The notes below the pieces were generated by a model. The model searched no databases. It saw only the letters and a list, made by a program, of their open reading frames with translations, and was not told the DNA's origin. Shown in pieces: positions 29,301-38,500 of a DNA stretch of 64,000 bases. Origin of the DNA: JBEIGE01 sp040382055. Lineage in GTDB: Bacteria > Pseudomonadota > Gammaproteobacteria > Burkholderiales > Burkholderiaceae_C. The position numbers were made by a program, and so were the translations under genes. The stretch's first letter is position 1. Each line of letters starts with the position of its first letter. The stretch covers positions 1 to 64,000 of the forward strand of contig JBEIGE010000005.1 in the NCBI GenBank assembly GCA_040382055.1. The letters are read 5' to 3'.

Positions 29301-29526
29301 TGTGCTGATTCCACCTGCCACGCTGGTTGCGCAGGGCGATGGCGTGATCAATGTCACTGCTGAATTTAAGGATATCGCAGGCAATACCAGCACTACGCCC
29401 CAGATCATTGCGTCCCAGTTATCGGTTTTTGCGCCACCACCACCACCCAGCATCAACTCGATTTACGGCGACAATTACATCAATGCTGTCGAATTTGCCC
29501 AGATTCAGTCCCTCGCCACCCGCTGA
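23332..29526 (+). CDS. Giant Ig-like-repeat adhesin, N-terminal part (gene interrupted)
   Basis: The first 2064 residues of a SiiE/BapA-class surface adhesin. A BapA-like prefix domain (about 1-110; DLLVIVDVGNNRTPERVLVV) is followed by a Pro/Ala linker. After it come about 15 Ig-like domains of 90-110 residues, each marked by a D-D/N-x-I/V-x-x-x-E start and the turn QTDLAGNTS. Several contain EF-hand-type loops (for example DVNGNGQIDAQD). There is no classical signal peptide, as expected for T1SS. I chose the ATG at 23332 (ribosome site GAGGGA) over an upstream GTG at 23311. The frame ends at a TGA at 29524-29526 in the middle of an Ig-like domain whose remainder continues at once in another frame. 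A product made only from this part would lack the C-terminal export signal. Confidence 0.85.
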   Translation: MSLLAELLAANAVTPSQLVLGRENALKLATGDLLKLPRGQGAQVLRQGQDLLVIVDVGNNRTPERVLVVDFFAPGSLGLVQIGSDGAADMVTPRSDVAFAPTGPVPPATASGQNAVTPSPEAQQTAEQGAEQSSGVATGQLYQELAVNDTTGAEAAPSFANQAASESLAALVTSFEPGKSQLLASPVPEFFGGNRLVATALFAAPTVDPLANGAWINAGHKQNGFAMSGEGANGTNVELRFVSSTSGLVVVHTVTVQNGLWSDALSGAEIALLGEGGLSVTVQQLASGGQVVSPALTLALTIDTVAPKVPTFTTPTAINDGVINADDVSDQSLVFTVIAEPGSTVIFSLTDDPGKVVKVSGVAGPGGICLIDIKPVLNQLDDGLVIFSVQSVDAAGNTSVISAQPDFSLQQKLPAAPVAAMLAADDNGLSQADGVTNNTAPRFSVTAQDQVVAVRVYKDSKNALDQMDGVANPDELVATLTTKVNGAFIYQVNPALAANSGAQNFLFIAVDAYGNRSPLATASAFIDTSVETPSLNSVTPDDKLSYDEVLAPLITFSGTGEANGQVTLKLSANSTQLMPYVATVSADGIWSVNVMSNVAGADNVTKSLFFGFGADFAGRVTVEVQQTDLAGNTSGVFSREVYMRTTPVSQVSTLRLAASDDTGQSNDDGVTNKPSFTVTGLGPASTENNNMKVLVYKDVNGNGQIDAQDVLLATLRTNNQGDFSGLVPDLDVGPLTDGPYTLITQVVDELSGTGSATTNIRQVLQVQVDTQVSAISFDQVAGNGIVTSDEIASGSLTISGDGEPNARVDLLFVAGTVELSAYSNIAVNAEGRWSVAVSADDINSLGSTTVKLTGKQTDLAGNTTPVAKEITFNIKLGDLDAPVGLNMLAADDTGAFSDDAITAKSNGVRFSGTSAAAYNPQDPHTITLFRDANQNGLLDSGESLGTTTVLQNGSFELTVNLPTGASQIRAIASNLAGQTSGSTAALGVVVDQTVSPVTELQITLDDKINATEVSNGTATVGGKAEGSATVEAKFYDTSNPTTPIMTRTVVANAQGTWLLSLTPEEVGELQTQGLSGSWTVVATQTDLAGNLSGTASKVFGIDTVAPGAPAQANLDAAQDYNNDPARAWRNAAGDQPDAIIWSELYKFSQGGFAEPKTLQVAVALPSGMAVNETVKMRWGDPINPVFKTVSHPITATDILLGYALVSISGDVISANKADSNSANAAVSATFIDSAGNESSPALSVIPAVNVTLAGTPPTLEPAFDAYTTYDNALYTYYSRNSSLNTDLGKQNFTVTGVAPAPGETVTIFNDVNLDGVAQQAEILATTTGEVFTGNFSAPLSLLPGTYNIRAISSDGQSPSTEPTNVQFVVIDLQPPAPPQLDFPQITANGYVTKALRESGVALTGTGEPGATLNLQLQNTDTGVLGSIYRNVKVNALGVWNATIGLIQWGQVGDGKINVRVSQTDLAGNTSDVYTSNGSIPLLIFDSVVAPPTVFQASGNDIINAEEAKSSTVFKGGGEPFGRVTLTFQGANGSIGPVNTDSDATGTWTYSLTSNQVANTLGNGTLSVTAFQTDVAGNVSLSATRTMQVDMVVFAPQIAEISGGTVSAGEAALGVPITGTAEPFATVTVKIQGTSGVSHSQTTKATETGSWTVTFSGTQINQMGQGVCTVTANQVDVAENSTLTTEPPAPGTRTFVVATGPLTTPVVIKAVTGDDVVTVSEQNAPNGQVIDGTAPANTTLTLTLEGARGTLSYSLEVGDGGTWSVPLDKDTLENSLGSGVVAVRAFATNNQQQSTALASKNFTIEKPVLSATLSRVTSDDYVNAAEAQSTVSLNGGGLTDHVVKITVQGQLASFQRTALVDEFQKWSTPLSVGDLAALGNGTVTVTLVQAVSLAPDAATSIATVNSFVIDTIPPGAPNASDISAANAYNTIQSAIAGGVTVAEAEQGVTVAVALPADAKAGESFTVNWGSLKITQVITAAMVPDSGSRVVNVLIPPATLVAQGDGVINVTAEFKDIAGNTSTTPQIIASQLSVFAPPPPPSINSIYGDNYINAVEFAQIQSLATR

Positions 29527-29537
29527 CGCCCGGCGGC

Positions 29538-32500
29538 TTGATTACGGGGAATGCCCCCGATGGCGGCAAAGTCCGCTTGACCCTGAGCAACCATGATGAG
29601 CTTTCCTTGGTATTCAACGATCTGCCGGTGGTCGGGGGTGTGTGGACTGCCCAGTTCACACCAGCCCAGTTGCTCAGCCTGGGCGAAGGGCCCATTATTG
29701 CCACTGCGCTTTACACCAATGCCAGGGGTGCAGTGTCTGCACCTGCGGTCACGCAGGTCATTTTTGACAAGACCCTGCCCGCTGCCCCGGATGCGCTGAG
29801 CGACAACTTCATTGAAGCTGCCAGTGCCAATGCACGCAACGAGCTGGCGGGCGGCCTGATCCGCAACAATGGTCAGACAACCGAGGCGGCAAAAACTGTC
29901 ACCGTCAATGTGGCGCTGGCAACCGATGTCTCCCCGGGTGAGTTGCTCACCTTGTTCTGGGGCGAACAACAGCTCAAAACCATTGTGACTTCTGCAGACG
30001 TCACGCGCGGTTTTGTTGAGGTGCCGGTGAGCGCCTTCGTCATGAGTACCCAGGGAGACAGTGGTCCTGATGGGCTGCTGGTTCAGGCCCACATCACCGA
30101 CAAGGCCCACAATGTCGGTGCTCTATACACAGTCTGGACCGGCAAGGTCGACGCGATTCCATTGTCCCCGGTCGTAGACGATGTCTCGGACAACAACTAT
30201 CTCAATATTCAGGAGGTCAATAACGTGGCCGGCTGGCGGGTCAGCGGCAAAGGCCAGGCCAACAACACCGTGATTGTCACCCTCACCGGGACGAAGCTGG
30301 ACAGCAACAACAATCCGGTGACCATCGTGACAGACAGCCTGGCCACCCGGCTTGAAGGCGACAAGTACGTCTGGGATGTGGGCCTGAGCAAGGCCCAAGC
30401 CGAATTTTTGGGTGAAGGCGAGATCAAGATCACCTCATTTCAGTACGACCAGAACAACAATGTTTCAGACCCTGGTAAAAACCCCTCGGACCCCAGCATC
30501 AGGTACTTCAAGATTGATTTGACCCCACCCGGACAGCCGGGTATCAACAATGTCACTGCCGACAACCGGGTCAGCTTTGCTGAAGGCCAGTCTGACGTGA
30601 CCATCAGAGGCACGGGGGAGGATAAAGCCTCGGTGTCGGTAACAATCAAACGTGGTGCCAAGGAGTACGAAAAATCGACGGAGGTGGTCGGCACTACCTG
30701 GTCAGTGATTTTGTCGCCCAGCGAACTCGCGGCCCTGGGTGGTGGAACGATCACGCTTGAAGTAGAGCAGACCGATTTGGCTGGCAACAAATCAGTTTTG
30801 AAGACGGGCTCTTTCGAGTACACCACCACTGCGGTGCCGCCACCCGAATTTACCAGCGTCTCCGGGATCAACATCCCGCCCTTGAGCCCCGATGCCAGTT
30901 TCAATCTGGCCGATTTCAATGCCTTGAGCAACGCCAACCCCTTTAAGATCAGCGGTACCGGAACCACGGGTAACACGGTGCGACTCAGTGTGCTGACCGA
31001 AGGTGGCGCCCGCCTGAGCTATGACCTGCCGGTGACTGCGGGCACCAGGACCAAAACCTTCACGATCCCGGAATTTGTCGGGTTGGGTCAAGGCAAAATC
31101 AACCTGAGCGCAATTCAGATCACCGATGTTCTCGACGAGTCGGTTCCAACTGAATTCAATCCGGGCACCCCGGACAAGTCCTTTTTGATTGACACAGCTG
31201 AGCCCAACCTGGTCTCATCCGTGATTACCGGCAGTGGCCTCAATGGCAATGCCAAGGCTGATGACATACTCACTGTCACGGTTCAAGCCTCCGAGAGTCT
31301 GAGCCTCTCCGGGATCAACACCAACAACCCGCCCACCCTCAAGATCTTTCTGGGCGGGGGACAGGAGCGCCTGGCTGTTTTTGATGCGGCCGCCACGCTG
31401 ATAGCCGGGGCTGACAAACTGGTCTTCAAGTACAAGGTGGTCAATGGTGACAACGCCACCAGTCTGGTGGCCGACACCACAGTAACACGCAATGGACTGG
31501 TGCTGTCTGATGCAGCGGGCAACCTGAGCACCAACACCATTGCCAACGCAGCCATCGCTGCTGTGCGGGTGGATACCGTGACTCCCCAAACGCCGACCAT
31601 TCTGAGCGTAGATGCCGAGGGGCTGCTCACGCCCGGCGGCAGCAAAGTCAATGTGCAAGAGGCCGCCCAGAGCTTTGTTGTCCGGGTGGATTTGAGTGGC
31701 GGCACGACATCTGCCGGCACCCGCGCTCAAGTGGGTGACACGGTCGAGTTGGCCTGGACTTCGGGTCCGACAGGCAATCAGATAACCAACAAGCTGACCA
31801 AGCAGGTCTCTGTACTGGACATACAGGATGACCGGCTGTATATGGACATCAACGTGGGTGCCTCTACGGTGGGTGGCTTCGAGGGTGAGGCAAGCTTGCG
31901 CGTGCTGATTACGGACAATTCGGGCAACAGATCTGCTCAATCATCCGCCAGAACGGTGCAGGTGGACACGATTGCGCCGCCCGCCATGGGCGTTACGCCC
32001 CTGTGGATGGACGACGACAAAGTCAAAGCCTCCGAGGCCACCGCGGTAAGCGCCCTGACGGGCTCCGGTTATGAGCCCGGTGCAACCATAGAGGCAACCA
32101 TGGTTCAGGGCGTGACCAGACGTCCGGTGACGGTCACGCCTGGTGTTGGTTCAGCATGGTCTATTTTGCAGGCTGACATGCAAACGGCCATCAATAACCT
32201 GGCCGACGGCGCTTTCACCCTGGAGCTGACTCAGATTGACGCCTCGGGCAATCGGGGGCCGACCAGTCAAGCCAACTACTATGTTGACCGCATTGTGCCC
32301 AATGCCCCCACCGTTACCGGCGTGCCCGAAGCCGCGGACGGCTGGATCAATTTGCGCGATGCAAATACGGTGGGTGTCAAGGTTCAGGTGTCGCTGCTCG
32401 GTACCAATGCCGTGGCGGGAGACTTCTTGGTCATCGGCGGCTTCACCACCGAGTTCAGCTACACCCTGACTGCGTCTGACATCAGCAGCAGTGCAGTCAC

Positions 32501-35500
32501 GGTCACCCTGCCGGAAAATAACGTACGCCAGCCCTCAGCAGACCTTCCGGACCTGCGCTTGATCAATGCGCGCATCAAAGACCAGGGCGGCAATGAGTCG
32601 CCGGTTTCAAACAACTTTCAGGTCAATATTGACACCAATATCGCCATGCCTGTGGTCAACACCACCCAAGGCGCAGCTGCGGGCATCGGTAAAGCCGAGG
32701 CCAAAGACCCCGTTGTTTTTTATGGCTCGGGCGTCGAATTGGATGCCAAAGTGACGGTGAAATTCACGGGCGTTTTGGGTCAACCGCTGTTGGCCTCTTC
32801 AGTCGGCCGGGCTGGTGGACTTTTTGAAGTAACACTGCAACCCAATGACCTGACCAGTCTGGGCGATGGTGCTGTGACCTACCGGGTGGAGCAGCTCGAC
32901 CCTGCCTTGAATACATCCGAGGAGAGGGTGGGAACCTTTGAGTTGCGCCTGTCCACGCCCATGCCCACCTTGCTGAACATGACGCAGGACAATGTGGTGA
33001 GCGAATTTGAATCGCGCTCGCCCATCGTCTACTCGGGCCTGGGTATCAAGGGGCTGCAAGTCCAGGTTAAATTTTATGTGCCAACCGGTGGCGTCTATCC
33101 CGACCCCAATGCTGTACCTGATCCAGCCGTTGTCAGCAAGACCGTCACAGTCAAAAACGATAGCACCTGGGACTTTACCCTGAGCACGGATGAATTGAAG
33201 CTGGTCTCGCCCGAGGGGCAGGGCACCGTGCTGGTGCTGGCCAAACAGGTCGAAGACGGTGCCACTTCCGGTGCTGCCGATCTGGAGTTCTACATTGACC
33301 GCCAATTGCCAACGCTGGCGACCACCAAAAACCTGCTCACCTACACCCAGAATCTGGATAACACCAACTGGACCAAACAAGCCGCAAACCTGGGGGTTTC
33401 AGCCAATGTGATGGCTGCCCCGGCAGTAGGCGAATTTGGTGGCACCATGACAGCCGATGCCATTGTTGTGCCCAATTTGTCGGTTTCACAAGCAGCGATA
33501 GACGCCAGAGTTAGCCAGACCTTTTTGGTCGTGCCTAATCAGCGTTACACCGTATCGGCCTATGTGAAAAACGGAACGGCAGGCCTGCCCGTTCTGGAGA
33601 TGGCAACCGCGGGTGACCAGACTTTGCGTCAATGGTTCAACCTTTCAAATGGTACCAAGGGCACCGCGACCTCGACCAACGCTGTAGTAGCTAGCATCAG
33701 CAACTCAACCATTGAAGCTGTGGGGAATCCAGCGGACAACTGGTATCGTGTGTCTTACACCTTCATGACGACCAGCACTCCCCCGCAGCCATCGACAACC
33801 TTCACTTATACCTTCTCTCTGTCGACCCGGTCTGCATTTGGAAGTTCTGCCGGTGTCAAGGGAAATGGAACGCCTTCTGTCTATGTCTGGGGCACCCAGA
33901 TTGAAGAAGTAGCCACTGCTACGGCTCCGCCCACCGCGTATGTTCCGGTGACCAATCCGCCAAGTGTCAAGCTGTTTGATGCCGATGGCGATGGTGCCAA
34001 CCGTGACGGCTTGCTGGTGACATTTGGGGAACCGGTGGCCGTGACCAACCTTGAAAATATTGCCAACTACACGGCTGGACAGGGTAAAACGCTAGGCACG
34101 GTCTTCAGGGTGCAGGCGCAAGACAGCAGGTCTATCAATGGCCAGTACTTTGCCACCCAGTTCAAGCTGTTTCTGGACAACGACAACACCCTTGCTCAAG
34201 GCAATACCATCACCATTGGGAAAGGTGCGATTGTGGATGCGGGTGGCAATTCGGCCAACTCGGATGCCATTATCTCGATGCCCAATATCTCGGTTCCGGG
34301 CCTGCCCACGCCACCGTCGACCATCATGGGGGACAACCGCATCAACCGGGATGAATCTGCCGGTATCTCCAGCTTGAGCTATACCGATACCCGTACGGCG
34401 GCCAACTTCAGTGCGGCCGTGGGCGGCCTGCTCAATCTTGGTGTGAGCGCGACCTCAGAAAGTGGTTCGCCAGTAACCACCATAGACCAGATCATTCCCA
34501 GGGCCAATATGCTGGTGGTGGATATCACCCTGAGCAAGGCGGTCAAACTGAACCAGGGTGCCAGCGCCACCATCCGGGTCAATGTGACCCAGGTTGATGG
34601 CACCGTCACCGCCTATGACCTGACCACTGTGGGCACGGCCGACACCTTTGACAAGAACGGCAATTTGGTCCCAGGCACCCAGAATACCGCGACGAACAAA
34701 TACCGTTTTTCTGCCGCATACACAAACGACCTGCTCAACGTCACCAATGTCGTTTACAACACTGTCGCTGACTTTAGTGCTTTTCGCCAACCCATTACCG
34801 CGCCAAGCGCCAACTCTGACGACTCGCCCACATGGTTGACCGGTAGTAATCCTCCCGTATCCGGTGCCGAGGGCATCACCATTACCAGAACCGGCAGTGG
34901 TACAAGCTGGCAGTCTACGGTGAATGTCGGGCTCAAATTTCCCAACCCGGTCCGGCTGGCTGCCGGCGTCACCTCCACGGCCACGGTCTACGCGTATTTC
35001 GAGGATTCGACCAAATGGGAGACGTTCACGGTCAGTGTCACGGGGAACGACACCACCGCTGCCGCGGATGGCGTGACCTTCCTGAACTACAGCACCACGA
35101 TCCCCAGGCAAATCCAACTTGGGGGGGGTAATTTCGTTCCCAATTGGGTGCCATCGAACCTGATCCAGATTGATCCCAACCCCCTCAACACCCCGGGTAC
35201 CAATTTTTCTGTCATTACCTCGGGCGCAGATCAACCCGTCATCAGCGTTGTGTACAACGGCAATCTGGTGGTGCCCGACGCCACCCTGAATGCCAATCCG
35301 GTCCTGAAAACCCATTTGCTGGACAAAGACCTGGTGCCGATTGCCGGTACGGAGCAAACCCTGAGCTATGTCAAAAGCAACCCCAGCCAGATTTTGTACA
35401 CCCAGAGCGTGGCGGATGCCCTCTCGGTAGCAGGTCGCAAGCTGCAGCTGTTTGTTGACGGCATTGCGGTAGGTCCTCCCACCGTGATGGGCATTAGCCA

Positions 35501-38500
35501 GCTCAATATGCAAATCCATGGCATTTGGGAGAACGCCTCGGGCAATCCCTCAGGCTGGGGCACTGGCATGAACCAGCAGGCCGGCACCGCGCTGACGGCC
35601 AGGGCCACGGTGACCTTCAAGGCCGGTACCGGGTTGGACCCGGTGCAAGTCTTGATGACAGCACCCTCCACCCAGAACGTGGGCAATTACCCCTTGCAGT
35701 TCTTTTCGGAGTTCAAGGACACCAACGGCAATATCATTGACCCCACGCTGGTGAGTACGATTGCCTATACGCCCGGTTCGATCTCGCAGATAAACCCCAA
35801 CATCACGGCCGGATCGTTCATTACTTACAGTACCAGCCAGTTTGTGGCTTTGCCTTCATCCGCCTGGGAGGGCCAGACCGATGGCCTCAAGCAGTTAACA
35901 GCCCAAATGAGTACCGCAGACGGTACCCTGACCTCGGTGTTCGCAGCGCCCAAGCAGATCCGGCTGGACAAGTCTGTGGGTAGCATCACCAATGTGGAAC
36001 TGCTCGTTGATGCCAACAACAACGGCACGCTGGAGGCGGGCGATACGCTGCAGCTGCGCTTTTCCGAGCCTGTGGTGTTTACCTTCAGTGCCTTGCCGTC
36101 GTCGTTTGGCACCAGCACCTTGACGAACGAGCGGCCTGTTGTCACCGCAGTCGCGCCTGAGAACGGCCTGTCTCAGATCTGGAATGTGAAGCTGGGGACT
36201 GGCGCCAGCGTGCCTTTGGGCAGCAACCTGATACTGCAGGCCGGCAAGGTGTTTGATGCAGCTGGCAATGACAACAGCACAGGCCCTGCAGTCCAGGCGG
36301 TGATTCCAACAACGTTGTTTGACCAGCCAGGTACACCGGTGATTGCAAACGTCAAAACCCTGACGACAGGGCCCAACAACGTGGTGACCAGCAACACGGC
36401 GGACACAGTGGTGACCATCAATTTGAGCAAGGCCAAGGTTGGCGACGTGGTGACCTTGTTCATGGACGGCGTGCAAATTGGTATTCCTCAAACCCTGACA
36501 GCCACTAACCTGACCAGCGCGACCTTTAATGTGCCAGGTTCCCAGTGGGGAGCTGACGGCGAGCGCACCCTGACCAGCACCATTACGCGCGGGGGGTCGA
36601 CCGCCAAGTCAGCCTTGCGCAGCGTGTATGTGGCCGCAGACACCGCCCACTGGTCCCAAGAGACCACCCTCGCGGGCAATGTGCACTGGTTTGACCCGGA
36701 TGCGATTCTCGGCTCTGACATCACGCCCCCCAATTCAGCCGGTCTTACCACGGTGACCCGATGGGTCGCCAGTGCCGGTGGCCTGACCTTGGAGAACACG
36801 CAGGCCGGCACCATCGGCAGCGTGATCAAGGTGGTCGATGCGCGCACCGGCCATGCCCAGCTGTGGATGAATGGCTCTGCCGTGTTTCAGGAAACCAAGC
36901 TTGCCGGCGGTGTAGGTGGCTGGGTGTACACGGTCGGCAACATCAGCGTGGACTCGGGTTATCGGTACGTGCCGCCCACCATGGCGCGCTCTCCCACCGA
37001 CACCACGGTTCCCGGCGCTGGTTATACCGACTTCAGCATGTTCCAGCCTATAGTGCAGGGCGCCCAGGCGCTGCTGCAGCACCCGGTATTCCGTTATACC
37101 GCCAACGCCAGCGCGGTGACCTACATTCCTTTGGTCAATGGCGTACCTCAACCCAATTTCCCGGTAACCGTTCAGCCTTACACCAAGGTCTTGCGCGCCG
37201 TAGGCTATAACTATTCCTTTAACGGTGCCACCAGCAACACCTGGGTGCTTGATCCGGGTACCACCGTCAATGGGGTCTATTTTTACCGGGCCATGAGCAA
37301 CGTGATCGGCACCGGCTCGTGGCAGATGCTCACTGCGGTGAACCGAACCTACACCGGCCTCCTGTACAACCAGATGCGGCTTAATGACACGTCCAATTTG
37401 CCCAACTGGATTCCCAGCGCCCAATTTAACCCGGCAGGTCTTGATCTGGCGCTGCTCAACGGCAATCAATGGGTGTACTCGCCCGACACCGCGCAGCGGC
37501 GCTTTCAGATTGGCGGTGGGGGGACTGGTTTGCTGGGTGACCAGATCAGTGTGTCTGTAGCCACGGGTGACGCCTACAACCAGGAAATCGCCGCCTATCT
37601 GGCGGCCAAGTACCAGAGCACAGGCTCGGTGGTGGCGCGCAATGCGGTAGCCACCAACACCACCTACAACCTGAGTATCAGCGCGGTGCCGGGAACCCTG
37701 ATTGACCAGGCCCTGATTCTGGTGGACGCGGTCTCCAGCGACACGGTGACCACGGCGGGTGCCGACTATGTGAACACGGGTGCTGGCAATGACACGGTGC
37801 TCATCAAGGACCTGGCCTTCCGCCATATTGATGGCGGCCAGGGCTATGACACCCTGAAGCTGGCAGCCGGCTTTACCGGCACCACGTCGTTCACACTGGC
37901 GGATTTCATCAGCAACTTCCGCGGCATGTCGAACACGGGCCAACCGGATATTGACAAGGCCAACAACCAGCGTGTCAATGACGCGGGTTACCACCGCTTG
38001 CTGGGCTTTGAGAAACTGGACTTTGTGCAGGAGGGCGAAACCCTTAACCGGCGTCAGATCGTGACCGTGAGTGCCAGTGATGTGAACGTCTTGTCGGAAA
38101 CCAACACCCTGGAGTTCAATTTGGGCCGCGAAGATGTGATTCTGCCCGTAGGCTTTAGCACGGCTGAGTATGGAATTTTCCAGGTCAACGGCAACTACTA
38201 TGACCGACAATTCACCCAGTCTGTGGCGGGCCAGACCGTCAATCTGTACACCAGCGGTGGTGACAGGGTGCCGGAAGTGGTGTCTTTCAAGACTGTGGGG
38301 GCACTCAACCAGGTCCAGTTTGCCTTTGACCATGCCATGAAAAATCCTCCCAACACCGGTATCCTCCCTGGTGATTTCTCGATTGAGCAATCAGGCGTGC
38401 CCACCTCAACTTTTGCCGTGTCTGCGATTTCGGTGAACTTGCGCCAGGGTGTCCAGCTCACGCTGAACCAGCCCTTGAACAATGTGAGCAAAATCATCTA

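Noticed and set aside
33330..33953. Prophage remnant because of the tail-type domain
   Set aside because: The block is in frame inside a bacterial adhesin and no other phage gene is nearby, so it is a domain capture at most.
36735..38390. Long open frame on the minus strand opposite the adhesin
   Set aside because: It lies wholly inside a clear coding region, its product is low-complexity His/Gly/Arg-rich without family features, and high GC makes such frames common.
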